Assembly (NCBI RefSeq): GCF_000612665.1 | Contig: NZ_HG942041.1 | Span: 1-64,000 of the forward strand | DNA: 64,000 bases | From: Neobacillus dielmonensis | GTDB lineage: Bacteria > Bacillota > Bacilli > Bacillales > Cytobacillaceae | Direction: 5' to 3' | Part shown: positions 17,208-25,676 of the stretch, in pieces | How the letters are laid out: every line of letters starts with the position of its first letter | Position numbering within the stretch: position 1 is the stretch's first letter | Position numbers and translations under genes: made by a program | The notes under the pieces: generated by a model | What the model saw: the letters and a program-made list of their open reading frames with translations, nothing else | Databases searched by the model: none | What the model was told of the DNA's origin: nothing

Positions 17208-17212
17208 TTCTA

Positions 17213-17228
17213 ACTTGTATATACAGGT
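17213..17228. promoter_or_regulatory. TreR operator 2
   Basis: ACTTGTATATACAGGT is the mirror image of operator 1, with centres 37 bases apart (about 3.5 helical turns). Confidence 0.78.
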
Positions 17229-17444
17229 TTGTCAACGAAAATATTATCATATTTATCCCATGAAAATCGTTCCAGTAGATACTAAAATTATCCAGTGGAA
17301 TATAGCTTTAGAATCAGTTTTTTCTTTATTGCGTTAAATCGTTGAAAGAATTTTTAGATAATGGTAAAATATACATGTTTAAATTCTTCTGAGTTTAGAC
17401 CTCCTAATTTGAGTGCTTTGTCAAATTGGCGAAGTACTTGTTGG

Positions 17445-17482
17445 GCCTTTGAGCATTTGTTCAAGGGCTCCTTTTTTGTTTT
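17445..17482 (+). terminator. Terminator with no gene in front of it
   Basis: GCCTTTGA (17445-17452) pairs with TCAAGGGC (17461-17468), followed by TCCTTTTTT. It precedes the acetyltransferase gene on the same strand. No coding frame or known RNA was recognised between 17230 and 17445, so it may end a short leader or small RNA. Confidence 0.55.
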
Positions 17483-17540
17483 AATGCTTATATGCTATGA
17501 TAAAAGGGCACTAGAACACTTTTTTTGGGGGATTATTAAG

Positions 17541-18095
17541 GTGGAGTTCAGCACTTCTGAAAGTTGGAACCCAGAAGTCTGGGGGAAGGTCAAAAAAATT
17601 TACCAACAAGCATTTGCCAATAAAGGCGGAAAACCAGAAAAAGTGATCCGTCATATGTTTTTGAAAGGTCTTTGCTCCTTACATCTTGTTTTTATAGGGG
17701 GGCAGGCTGTTGGTTTTGCTTTAACGGGAGCTTTAAAGGGAAGTCGCTGCTTAATTATTGATTATTTGGCTGTTGACCAAGCTTTTAGAAATCATGGTAT
17801 TGGATGGAATATGGTTTGCTACCTCATGAATTGGGCATCTGATATGGGCCGGTTTGACAGTATTATTATTGAGGTGGAGGCTGAATATTCCGTAGAAAAC
17901 AACCGCCGCAGACAATTTTGGCAACAATGCGGTTTTTCTCTCACAGAATATATTCATCATTACATATGGGTATCAGAACCTTATCAGGCTATGTACCGGC
18001 ATTTAGAGCCGAATTCTGCGGTCCGTGAAGAGGGAAAAGAGCTGTTTCGCTATATCAGTCAGTTCCACAAGGAAAGTTATAAGGGAATGAAATAA
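17541..18095 (+). CDS. GNAT family N-acetyltransferase
   Basis: A 184-residue acetyltransferase: IIDYLAVDQAFRNHGIGWNMVCYLMNWA holds the acetyl-CoA motif (RNHGIG), followed by EVEAEYSVENNRRRQFWQQCGFSL. The GTG start at 17541 follows GGGGG at about 9 bases; earlier in-frame starts would include the terminator region at 17445-17482 and are unlikely. It is followed after 32 bases by a VOC-family gene, probably in the same transcript. Substrate unknown. Confidence 0.8.
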   Translation: MEFSTSESWNPEVWGKVKKIYQQAFANKGGKPEKVIRHMFLKGLCSLHLVFIGGQAVGFALTGALKGSRCLIIDYLAVDQAFRNHGIGWNMVCYLMNWASDMGRFDSIIIEVEAEYSVENNRRRQFWQQCGFSLTEYIHHYIWVSEPYQAMYRHLEPNSAVREEGKELFRYISQFHKESYKGMK

Positions 18096-18127
18096 TCTTA
18101 ACAAAGCATAAATTAGGAGGATTATAA

Positions 18128-18535
18128 ATGAGAGGACAAGCAACACCTTATTTTATGTATAATGGAAATTGCCGGGAGGCGCTGGAGTTTTATAAAAATA
18201 CATTTGGGGGAGAAGTATCTGATTTACAAACCTATGAACAAGCGGGGTATAAGGTACCAGGGGCTGAACATTTGCTTATTCACGCCCGCTTCCGTAAAGA
18301 TGATTTGTTCATTATGGCCTCAGATGCATCACCGGGTTCTTCCATCGTGATTGGGAATAATATTTCCTTAGCTTTAGACTTTGAAAGTGAGGAAGAAATA
18401 CAGGAAGTATACGAAGCGCTTCGGAAAAACGGAAGTGTTCATATGGAGTTGCAGGATACATACTGGGGCGCAAAATATGCTAAGGTGAAGGATGCCTATG
18501 GGATCAGTTGGGACTTAAACTATCAAAAATCATAA
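18128..18535 (+). CDS. VOC-family protein, PhnB-like
   Basis: A 135-residue protein of the PhnB/glyoxalase-like superfamily (PYFMYNGNCREALEFYKNTFGGEV at the N-terminus, then DAYGISWDLNY at the C-terminus). Members are metal-binding or substrate-binding folds of mostly unknown function; YG-SWD is typical of the PhnB subgroup that lacks the full metal triad. An AGGAGG site precedes the ATG. A terminator follows directly. Confidence 0.85.
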   Translation: MRGQATPYFMYNGNCREALEFYKNTFGGEVSDLQTYEQAGYKVPGAEHLLIHARFRKDDLFIMASDASPGSSIVIGNNISLALDFESEEEIQEVYEALRKNGSVHMELQDTYWGAKYAKVKDAYGISWDLNYQKS

Positions 18536-18544
18536 TGTTTGTTG

Positions 18545-18570
18545 AAAGCACCAGGTTTGGTGCTTTTTTG
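18545..18570 (+). terminator. Terminator after the VOC gene
   Basis: AAAGCACCA pairs with TGGTGCTTT around GGTT, followed by a T run. Confidence 0.85.
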
Positions 18571-18588
18571 TTTGGTCGAAGCCAATCA

Positions 18589-18981
18589 TTATTCTAAAAA
18601 TCGATTCTTCCATTCCGGTAATGGGAGCATGCAGCTTTCCCTTTTTCCAAACCATTTATAGCGGTTACGGGCTATGATTTTATACAAAAGATCCCGAATC
18701 GGCCGTGGAATGAGGAGCAGTGCACCAAGCAGCTTCCAGGCTCCTTTTAAATGAAGACAAACTCTGAGGGCAGCAGTTGACTCCATAAACGGTTTACCAT
18801 CTTCTATGAGTAAAAAGCTATTCAAGCTGGTCGGAAGGTTATATTGTTTTAATAGTTTTTGTCCCATGTCACCTTGTAGTGAGGCAAATTGAAAAGATCC
18901 GTTTGGATCTCGTTTTAAAATAAATTGGACGCTGCCAGTGCAAAGATTACAAACCCCGTCAAACAAAATAATTCGCTCCAT
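18589..18981 (-). CDS. DCC-family thiol-disulfide oxidoreductase-like protein (DUF393)
   Basis: A 130-residue DUF393 protein. The name-giving DxxCxxC motif is DGVCNLC at residues 7-13, near the N-terminus, followed by FILKRDPNGSFQFASLQG. The fold is predicted to be thioredoxin-like, with the CxxC acting in redox. A conserved GKRESCMLP lies near the C-terminus. The ATG at 18981 follows GGTGGTGAG; an in-frame GTG four codons earlier is possible. No functional neighbour. Confidence 0.85.
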   Translation of the reverse strand: MERIILFDGVCNLCTGSVQFILKRDPNGSFQFASLQGDMGQKLLKQYNLPTSLNSFLLIEDGKPFMESTAALRVCLHLKGAWKLLGALLLIPRPIRDLLYKIIARNRYKWFGKRESCMLPLPEWKNRFLE

Positions 18982-19128
18982 TTCTCTCACCACCAGCTGC
19001 TTTCATTTCATTTCTAGTTTACCATCATTCAGCATGAAATAGATGAAATCTACATTTTTGGAAAAGGTTTGTGTATCCAAATAAGCCTTGATATAGTGAA
19101 ACTAAAGATAAAGAAGGGGAGCGGGAGA

Positions 19129-19500
19129 ATGAATATTGATCAAGGGATGCAGATGTTTAATCTGATGAATATGTTGATTCCTATTTTGATTCTGATTATT
19201 TTTGGAATTATTCTTTTTTCATTTATTCGTAGTATAAAAGAGTGGAACTCAAATAATAAGCAGCCACGTTTACAGTCCTCGGTTTCCGTTGTTTCCAAAC
19301 GGACGAAAGTAAGCGGTGGAGGACCAAATTCTCGCACATCCACCCGTTATTTTATCACCTTTCAATTTGAAAGCGGCGAACGAGCGGAATTCAAAGTCAA
19401 TGGACGCGAGTACGGACAATTAGCCGAAGGAGATCGAGGCGAACTAACCTTCCAAGGAACAAGATACCTTAGATTTACTCGTAGCCAAACAAGTGCATAG
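19129..19500 (+). CDS. DUF2500-family membrane protein
   Basis: A 123-residue protein with one N-terminal membrane helix (about residues 13-36, LIPILILIIFGIILFSFIR) and a small beta-rich domain (RYFITFQFESGERAEFKVNG, REYGQLAEGDRGELTFQGTR) typical of DUF2500. The function of this family is unknown. GGGGAGCGGGAG precedes the ATG at 19129; an earlier in-frame start would add about 20 residues without a ribosome site. Confidence 0.82.
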   Translation: MNIDQGMQMFNLMNMLIPILILIIFGIILFSFIRSIKEWNSNNKQPRLQSSVSVVSKRTKVSGGGPNSRTSTRYFITFQFESGERAEFKVNGREYGQLAEGDRGELTFQGTRYLRFTRSQTSA

Positions 19501-19501
19501 A

Positions 19502-19558
19502 AGGAGACAGTCCCCTATTACAGTAAAGCGTTACCTCGCTGGGGGACTGTCCCCCAGC
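19502..19558. repeat. GGGGG...CCCCC hairpin element (copy 2)
   Basis: A perfect palindrome GCTGGGGGAC-GTCCCCCAGC centred near 19548 is preceded by GGAGACAGTCCCC and a CAGTAAAGCGTTACC segment. It is related to the elements after 6643 and 27526 and lies between convergent genes. Confidence 0.6.
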
Positions 19559-19593
19559 TGATTAATGCGTTAAAGCGCCTTTATGCTACCCGA

Positions 19594-20688
19594 CTAATTT
19601 AATTCCTCACCAACGTCTTCGAAGCCTTGGGTTTTTTTGAATTTCATTTTGTGCAGGAAGTTTTCCAATGCGTCGGATGGATCTAATTGGGTAAAGTTTA
19701 GGCGACTTAGTGTTAGACGGTCATATTTGACCGATAAGATGGTGATTTTTTCGATGTGCCCGGTTGCTGGGTTGAGCCGATCCTCATATGCGTGAACATA
19801 TACATGGGTGATCGGGAGCAGGGCCAGCATATCTCTGGCAATTCTTAAGGCACAGCTGCATACATAATCTTGATATATGTCATAATATGCTGTTTTTGTC
19901 AGGTTCTTTTCCGATAATTTTCCGGTTTTTGTGAGTGATAAGGCTTTGTTTGGAATGACCGATTCAGGATTTACATCAAATGAGACATGGATTTCATATG
20001 GGTTGTCGGTGCCAAATTCGAAGCCGCTTCCAAACTCCACTAAATCATCGAGAGGAGCCATTTCTTGGATAACTTGATAGTAGGCGTCAATGTCCCGGTT
20101 TAATACCCGTTCTGCCAGAGAATGCATATGGCTCCAACCATTTAACAGCTGTTGATCCTGTTCTTTCGCTCTTTCTACCTCTTCATGCAGCTGTCTTAGT
20201 TTACCTTCATCTCGGTTAAACAAGCGGTCCATAAGACCGGGTTGATAGGATTCTAGCTGCTGGCGGGCGGCCTGGGTATTGGGACCGTCTTGGCCATGCT
20301 GAAATGGCGGCTGGCGACGCAAAACCTCACGCCAGTCAATCGGATCATCACATTCATGATGGATGGAACGTATCTGCTCAAGCTTGTTTTCATATAAATC
20401 CACCTGTAATCTCGCATATTCCAATTCCTGCAGTTTCTGCTGTTCTCGTTGAAGCCTCGCTAACTCATTACGTCTTTGATAAGCTGGTGATTTATAGGAT
20501 TTTCCCCCAGACGTTGTAGAATAAGATAAGCCCGATCCAGGAATCCCTACCGTTGTGGTTCTCCTGCCACTGCTGTTGATGGAGTACCTCAAACCGTGGC
20601 CGCCAAAGCTGACGCCGACCCCGCTTTTTCCCACATTCATTCTAATGCCAGGAGCAATTTTAAAGCTTTTTCTAAACCTTAAGCCCAT
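19594..20688 (-). CDS. DUF4236 domain-containing protein
   Basis: A 364-residue protein. The first about 55 residues are DUF4236 (GLRFRKSFKIAPGIRMNVGKSG, GVSFGGHGLRYSINSSGRRTT, GIPGSGLSY), a short glycine-rich beta domain of unknown function. A charged coiled-coil-like segment follows (about 75-115, QRRNELARLQREQQKLQELEYARLQ), then a long C-terminal domain I do not recognise. DUF4236 is often found at the N-terminus of bacterial and phage proteins. The start at 20688 uses GAAGGAACAGCA before ATG; an upstream in-frame start would add 23 residues. Confidence 0.75.
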   Translation of the reverse strand: MGLRFRKSFKIAPGIRMNVGKSGVGVSFGGHGLRYSINSSGRRTTTVGIPGSGLSYSTTSGGKSYKSPAYQRRNELARLQREQQKLQELEYARLQVDLYENKLEQIRSIHHECDDPIDWREVLRRQPPFQHGQDGPNTQAARQQLESYQPGLMDRLFNRDEGKLRQLHEEVERAKEQDQQLLNGWSHMHSLAERVLNRDIDAYYQVIQEMAPLDDLVEFGSGFEFGTDNPYEIHVSFDVNPESVIPNKALSLTKTGKLSEKNLTKTAYYDIYQDYVCSCALRIARDMLALLPITHVYVHAYEDRLNPATGHIEKITILSVKYDRLTLSRLNFTQLDPSDALENFLHKMKFKKTQGFEDVGEELN

Positions 20689-20900
20689 TGCTGTTCCTTC
20701 TTTCAAATGAGGTTGTTTTTTAAAATTATGGCACTGTTCCAGGTTATTTACAATCAAATATCCTTAAATCTTGGGATGCTATCCCTGTTCATTTTGGAGT
20801 TACACCTGTCATATTACTTACATAAAATAAAAGCATTAAATAGGAAAATCAAATGTTTGGGATTCTAACTGATGAATTTCATCTGTAGGAGCGTAAAACA

Positions 20901-22379
20901 GTGACATTCGACAAGAAAGAAGAACTCATAGAACAAATTATTGAATTATATCTTTATTTGAAACAAATTGGTGAGCAAACCATTGGAAACTATCCTTTAA
21001 CAGAGGGTGCTCTCAATCGTGATAATTTACTTGCATACCTTGCTTTACGGGAAAGAATTCCTGCTCAATTGGAACAACAGCTAGTGGAAAATGGATTAGC
21101 TTCGCTTTTACAGTCAAATGCCCACATCTTATATAGCCTCCATCGTATTTTGGAAAATTTAGGAGTTGAAGGTCTGCCATCAATTGAGCTTTCCACCATA
21201 CCGCCAGCCTACTCAAAAGATATTCTACATTCACGGGTAAAAGCCTTGCTCGGAAAAAGGGGCAATTCGTCGATTATAGTTACCTTAGATGTTTCAATGA
21301 TTCATAAACCGGACATTCTAGAGGACCTGTTGATGAATGGCATGTCCATCGCTCGAATAAATTGCGCGCATGAACATGAAGCAACATGGGAGCAAATGAT
21401 TGTGGCCTTACGGAATGTAGAGAAAAGGTTAATGCAGGAAGAGAAAGTAGCCGAACGCTGCAAAATATTTATGGATTTAGCTGGCCCTAAAATAAGAATA
21501 GGAAAACTTCAAGGTAAAGGGATATTTGTTAAAAAAGGTGATTTGCTGCGATTGTATTTGGAGCAAGAACAAGTCGGGCATCCAGCAACAGGAGAATTTC
21601 CAGCCGGTGTACCTGTTTCCAACAGGAAGGCATTTCGAAACGTTCGGGTTGGGGACTCGATTTTTATTGATGATGGGAAAATTCATGGAAAAGTACAGCA
21701 AATCACATCAGAGTATATTCAGATAGAAATCCTTTTACCTGTCAGGCGGCCACAGAGAATAAAAGAACAAAAGGGACTTAATTTGCCTGATTCTTACATG
21801 AGTTTAAATGTACCCGCGCTCACTGATAAGGACACCCGCGATTTATCGTTTGTGACAAGGCACGCCGATATTGTAGGTTTATCCTTTGTCCATTCACCAC
21901 TTGATTTAAAAAAACTAAGGGATGAATTGAAACGTCATGACGCAGCAAATCTGGCTGTAGTAGCAAAGATTGAAACCAAAGATGCCGTTCACCATTTAGC
22001 CAGAATTATCCTTGAAGGATTAAACTTCGAAATGTTCGGGGTAATGATTGCTAGAGGCGATTTGGCGATCGAGGTAGGGGCAGAAAACTTGTCTTATGTA
22101 CAGGAAGACATTGTAGCGATTTGTAGGGCTGCGTATATTCCTGTTATATGGGCTACAGGGGTATTGGAAAGACTAACAAAAAAAGGAAGCCCATCTCGTT
22201 CAGAAATCACGGATGCAGTCCAAGGATTGCGAGCCGATTGTATTATGCTAAATAAAGGACCGTTTATTGTAGAATCGGTAAAGCTTTTAAACAAACTGAT
22301 TAAAGCAGGTCATCCTGGTGGTATTTCACGGAGAACAGCAACCAGAAATAGACTAACTAATCAATATGGAATATTTTAA
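20901..22379 (+). CDS. Pyruvate-kinase-like protein with N-terminal extension
   Basis: A 492-residue relative of pyruvate kinase. An about 120-residue helical extension precedes the barrel, which begins at SIIVTLDVSM and continues IARINCAHEH (matching the RLNFSHG motif with two changes), MDLAGPKIRIG (in place of DTKGPEIR), the catalytic lysine in VVAKIETKDA, the metal ligands in IARGDLAIEVG, and WATGVLERL...SPSRSEITDA. The C-terminal allosteric domain of canonical pyruvate kinase is absent. It is probably a distinct paralogue; whether it makes pyruvate is unknown. The start is GTG, with GTAGGAG just upstream. Confidence 0.78.
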   Translation: MTFDKKEELIEQIIELYLYLKQIGEQTIGNYPLTEGALNRDNLLAYLALRERIPAQLEQQLVENGLASLLQSNAHILYSLHRILENLGVEGLPSIELSTIPPAYSKDILHSRVKALLGKRGNSSIIVTLDVSMIHKPDILEDLLMNGMSIARINCAHEHEATWEQMIVALRNVEKRLMQEEKVAERCKIFMDLAGPKIRIGKLQGKGIFVKKGDLLRLYLEQEQVGHPATGEFPAGVPVSNRKAFRNVRVGDSIFIDDGKIHGKVQQITSEYIQIEILLPVRRPQRIKEQKGLNLPDSYMSLNVPALTDKDTRDLSFVTRHADIVGLSFVHSPLDLKKLRDELKRHDAANLAVVAKIETKDAVHHLARIILEGLNFEMFGVMIARGDLAIEVGAENLSYVQEDIVAICRAAYIPVIWATGVLERLTKKGSPSRSEITDAVQGLRADCIMLNKGPFIVESVKLLNKLIKAGHPGGISRRTATRNRLTNQYGIF

Positions 22380-22387
22380 ATGGATAC

Positions 22388-22424
22388 AAAGAACGGCCTA
22401 TTTTGTGTTTAGGCCGTTCTTTTG
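22388..22424 (+). terminator. Terminator of the pyruvate-kinase-like gene
   Basis: AAAGAACGGCCTA pairs with TAGGCCGTTCTTT, followed by TTGC. Confidence 0.85.
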
Positions 22425-22452
22425 CTTAATCATTATAGTTTTAGGCTAGCAA

Positions 22453-22560
22453 TTAATAATAGAAGCCGCCAACAAAGCTAGCACCTACAATGATCAGCAG
22501 AATAAAGAGGACAACAATCAGAGCAAAACCTGCTCCCATACCTGCACCTGCACCGCTCAT
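22453..22560 (-). CDS. YjcZ-family sporulation peptide
   Basis: A 35-residue peptide that starts [20 protein letters not shown] and ends GGFYY, a single hydrophobic helix after a Gly/Ala-rich N-terminus. This is the signature of YjcZ-family small sporulation proteins of Bacillus, of unknown exact role. A strong GGGAGGTGAAAGT ribosome site stands before the ATG. Confidence 0.85.
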   Translation of the reverse strand: MSGAGAGMGAGFALIVVLFILLIIVGASFVGGFYY

Positions 22561-22669
22561 ACTTTCACCTCCCAATTCATACTTCAATACAGAATATGTA
22601 AAAAGGAAAATCGCGTATAGACAAACATGCCGTATCTGAACGGAAACATGTATAAAAATTTCCTTATTG

Positions 22670-22717
22670 TTGACAGAGAGTGGAGTATTACTTTACAATT
22701 ATCTCGAATTCAAGATA
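22670..22717 (+). promoter_or_regulatory. Promoter with MhqR-type operator
   Basis: TTGACA (22670-22675), 18 bases, TACAAT (22694-22699), then TATCTCGAATTCAAGATA (22700-22717), which differs from the MhqR box TATCTCGAATTCGAGATA at one position. The operator sits at the expected transcription start, so binding would block initiation. Induction by hydroquinones or electrophiles is inferred. Confidence 0.8.
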
Positions 22718-22798
22718 AAGTCTAACAGTTTGATTTTCTTTTTTATCGTGTTAAAGTTTTTCTAAAATGTCCATTCACATATGAAAGGGATGATTTAC

Positions 22799-23404
22799 TT
22801 GAAATCCATTGACCCTTCCGTCCAGTCAGACAGGGACAATTATAAATTATTAATCGGAAGTATTATTCCAAGGCCAATCGCGTTTGTGACTTCCATGTCA
22901 AATGAAGGAATCATCAATGGAGCACCGTTTAGCTATTTTAACGTGGTATCTTCAAATCCGCCGCTTGTCTCGCTATCAATTAGCCGGTCAAATGGTCGGC
23001 AGAAGGATACAGCCAGAAACATTTTAACCGAGAAAGAATTCGTGATCCATATCGTCGATGAACATAACGTTGAAAAAGTAAACCAAACGGCTGCAAGCCT
23101 TCCACCTGATGAAAGTGAAGTGGAACTTGTAGACTTTACCCCCGCCCCTAGTTTAAAAATCTCTGTCCCCGGAATAAAGGAAGCAAAAATCCGGATGGAG
23201 TGTATTTTAGAAAGATCGCTAGAATTAGGTGGTGAGGTGCCAAGTTGCGATTTTATCATCGGAAAAGTGGTTCAAATTCACATCGACGAGTCGATTTATC
23301 AAGATGGAAAGGTGGACCCACGTGGGTTGGCTGCTGTAGGTCGATTGGCAGGTCATGATTATGCGAAAATCGGTGAGATATTTACGATAGAAAGACCAAA
23401 ATAG
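22799..23404 (+). CDS. Flavin reductase-like FMN-binding protein
   Basis: A 201-residue protein of the flavin reductase-like split-barrel family: SIIPRPIAFVTSMSNEGIINGAPFSYFNVVSSNPPLVSLSI is the FMN-binding N-terminal half, followed by DTARNI and FVIHIVDEHNVEKVNQT. It likely binds FMN and reduces flavins or quinones, or supplies electrons. The TTG at 22799 (LKSIDP) with AAAGGGATG upstream is preferred; an ATG six codons earlier lacks a ribosome site. It is first in a three-gene unit with an esterase and a dioxygenase, under an MhqR-type box. Confidence 0.82.
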   Translation: MKSIDPSVQSDRDNYKLLIGSIIPRPIAFVTSMSNEGIINGAPFSYFNVVSSNPPLVSLSISRSNGRQKDTARNILTEKEFVIHIVDEHNVEKVNQTAASLPPDESEVELVDFTPAPSLKISVPGIKEAKIRMECILERSLELGGEVPSCDFIIGKVVQIHIDESIYQDGKVDPRGLAAVGRLAGHDYAKIGEIFTIERPK

Positions 23405-23457
23405 GTTTAGGTAACCAAAACTATGAGACCCTTAAATGGGGAAAGGGGATAAATAAA

Positions 23458-24075
23458 ATGAAGCATATCTTCCAAAAAGGAAAAGATTCGTCACGGCCAA
23501 CCTTGCTGCTGTTGCACGGCACGGGTGGCAATGAATTGGATTTATTGCCACTCGCGGGAATGATTGACGATCGAGCCTCTATTTTGAGTGTACGGGGGAA
23601 CGTGTTAGAAAATGGCATGCCCCGTTTTTTCCGGCGTCTCGCAGAGGGAGTTTTTGATATTGAGGACTTGATTTATCGAACAAAGGAATTGAATGATTTT
23701 CTTGATGAAGCAGCACAGAAATATGAATTTGATCGGAATGCTATATTGGCCATCGGCTATTCTAATGGGGCTAATATTGCTGCCAGTTTATTATTCCATT
23801 ACCAAAACGCATTGAGCGGGGCAATTCTTCACCACCCAATGGTGCCGAGAAGGGGGATCGATCTTCCTGATTTGTCTGGGAAAGCTGTGTTTATTTCGGC
23901 AGGAACCAATGACCCCATTTGTCCGCAGGAAGAATCAATTGAACTGGAATCGTTATTAACCCAAGCAAATGCTAAGGTGGAAATGCATTGGGAAAACCGT
24001 GGCCATCAATTGACCATTGACGAGGTAAATGCTGCTGCGGCCTGGTATAAAGAAACATATTTAGGGGGCAAATAG
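23458..24075 (+). CDS. mhqD: MhqD-like carboxylesterase/phospholipase-type hydrolase
   Basis: A 205-residue alpha/beta hydrolase of the phospholipase/carboxylesterase family. The triad is visible: Ser in GYSNG (about residues 98-102), Asp in GTNDPICP, His in RGHQLT. The first strand carries LLHGTGGNELDLLPL. In B. subtilis MhqD is encoded in the MhqR regulon beside ring-cleavage dioxygenases; here it stands between a flavoprotein and a dioxygenase gene under an MhqR-type box. It may hydrolyse products of aromatic ring cleavage. GGGGAAAGGGG precedes the ATG. Confidence 0.85.
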   Translation: MKHIFQKGKDSSRPTLLLLHGTGGNELDLLPLAGMIDDRASILSVRGNVLENGMPRFFRRLAEGVFDIEDLIYRTKELNDFLDEAAQKYEFDRNAILAIGYSNGANIAASLLFHYQNALSGAILHHPMVPRRGIDLPDLSGKAVFISAGTNDPICPQEESIELESLLTQANAKVEMHWENRGHQLTIDEVNAAAAWYKETYLGGK

Positions 24076-24076
24076 G

Positions 24077-25045
24077 ATGGAATTATTGGGGCTGCACCAT
24101 GTCTCGATTTTGACAGGGAAAGCGGAAAGAAATTACGAATTTTATACAAAGATCCTTGGCATGCGTTTGGTTAAAAAGACCGTTAACCAAGACAACACCG
24201 AATCGTACCATCTCTTTTATGCTGATGCGGAAGGTACTCCTGGCACAGAAGTTACTTTTTTTGATATACCTGGTTTAGGGCATACGTATCATGGAACTTC
24301 TGATATTTCGATCGTGTCTCTAAGGGTAAAAAGCACGGACTCTTTGCTATACTGGAAAGATCGATTTGACCGGTTTCGTATCGCCCATGGAGACATCGAA
24401 CAACGAGCCAATCGTGACACTCTGGATTTTCAAGATTTTGAAGGTACTTCTTTAAGACTGGTCGCAGATAATGGCGAACAAGGTGTGCGGGCAGGGGTGC
24501 CATGGAAACAAGCAGATATCCCTCTAGAGCATGCAATCGTTGGCCTTGGACCGGTTACTCTAACAGTCTCTATTAGCGAGCCCACCATTGACGTCTTAAC
24601 CAAAGTAATGGGGTTTCGCTATGTAGGCTCCTATCCATCTGGTACCGGAAATCACCCGGATATCATGGTTTATGCAACAGGAGAAGGGGGAAGCGGGGCA
24701 GAGGTCCATATAGAAACGCGACCGGATTTGCCCAAGGCTCGTTTAGGCCGTGGCGGTGTCCACCATGTAGCCTTCAGAGTCCCAAACGAAACAGAGTATG
24801 ACCTCTGGGCTGACCGGTTAAAGGAACACCGTCTTCCAAATTCGGGAAAAGTGGAAAGATATTATTTTAAGGCACTGTATTTCAGGGAGCCAAATGGCAT
24901 TTTGTTTGAGTTGTCTACGGATACACCTGGATTTGCGACAGATGAGCCAATGGAAACCATGGGTCAGGCACTGGCATTGCCGCCATTTTTAGAACCGCGC
25001 CGAAAAGAGATCGAAGAGAAGTTACGTCCACTAAATTTGGAGTAG
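24077..25045 (+). CDS. Ring-cleaving dioxygenase, MhqO/MhqE-like (VOC superfamily)
   Basis: A 322-residue two-module VOC protein. The metal ligands can be seen: His in LGLHHVSILTG (residues 5-8), His in GGVHHVAFRV (about 230), and Glu in GILFELSTDTPGF (about 280). MhqO and MhqE are extradiol-type dioxygenases of the MhqR regulon that act on hydroquinones. The gene begins one base after the stop of the esterase gene, so the two are coupled. A terminator follows. Confidence 0.85.
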   Translation: MELLGLHHVSILTGKAERNYEFYTKILGMRLVKKTVNQDNTESYHLFYADAEGTPGTEVTFFDIPGLGHTYHGTSDISIVSLRVKSTDSLLYWKDRFDRFRIAHGDIEQRANRDTLDFQDFEGTSLRLVADNGEQGVRAGVPWKQADIPLEHAIVGLGPVTLTVSISEPTIDVLTKVMGFRYVGSYPSGTGNHPDIMVYATGEGGSGAEVHIETRPDLPKARLGRGGVHHVAFRVPNETEYDLWADRLKEHRLPNSGKVERYYFKALYFREPNGILFELSTDTPGFATDEPMETMGQALALPPFLEPRRKEIEEKLRPLNLE

Positions 25046-25053
25046 AGAGGAAG

Positions 25054-25078
25054 AAGGCAGCCACCGCTGCCTTTTTTA
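25054..25078 (+). terminator. Terminator after the first MhqR-type unit
   Basis: AAGGCAGC pairs with GCTGCCTT around CACC, followed by TTTTT. Confidence 0.88.
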
Positions 25079-25184
25079 TGGTTGTTGGGGTTTTAAAAAT
25101 CTACTTTTAACATCAACATTGTTCAATAGTGCTATAATTGAATATACAACAAGTCATTAGCATTTTAGAAAGGTCGTAGTCGAA

Positions 25185-25532
25185 ATGGATTCAACCAACA
25201 GCAGAGAACTATTATTGCAGCAAGGAAAGAATGTATTGGCTAGTATGAAGGATTTATTGAACGGCGCGAAGAAAAAAGGCAAGGCACGTGCTGACCTATA
25301 TGAAAAGTTTTGCGCCAATTTGCATTCGTTTAATGTTTATACCTACATGGATCCTTCCATTGAACAGATGGGAGAAGTTCAAGCTATTATACAAAAATTA
25401 GAGGCATTCAGTGCTGTGTTTGCGGAGGTAAGTACAGACATCGAGGCAAGTATAGATGTAAAATCTATAGAACACACCTATCAAGACATTTTGAAAGAAT
25501 TTAACCAGATTGAAAAATTCCTTGGATTGTAG
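25185..25532 (+). CDS. Hypothetical protein, helical
   Basis: Not recognised. A 115-residue, Cys-poor, probably all-helical soluble protein (NVLASMKDLLNGAKKKGKAR, then three amphipathic segments to IEKFLGL). No membrane segment or motif. AAAGGTCG stands upstream of the ATG. It has its own intergenic space on both sides and no functional link to the neighbours. Confidence 0.6.
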   Translation: MDSTNSRELLLQQGKNVLASMKDLLNGAKKKGKARADLYEKFCANLHSFNVYTYMDPSIEQMGEVQAIIQKLEAFSAVFAEVSTDIEASIDVKSIEHTYQDILKEFNQIEKFLGL

Positions 25533-25647
25533 GAAGTGAAAGATTCCTCGGATGAGTTAAATAGGGAAGGTCCCTAACGCCCGAACCGAGCTCAAAAGAG
25601 CAAATAAGGTAAATAGGAGCTTCACAAAGCTATAAATAAAAAAGAAC

Positions 25648-25675
25648 AAGGCAGTTATGTAAGCTGCCTTATTCG
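25648..25675. terminator. Bidirectional terminator
   Basis: AAGGCAG (25648-25654) pairs with CTGCCTT (25664-25670). A-rich flank on the left gives T-run for the minus-strand lipoprotein gene; the plus-strand tail is ATTCGTT. Confidence 0.65.
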
Positions 25676-25676
25676 T

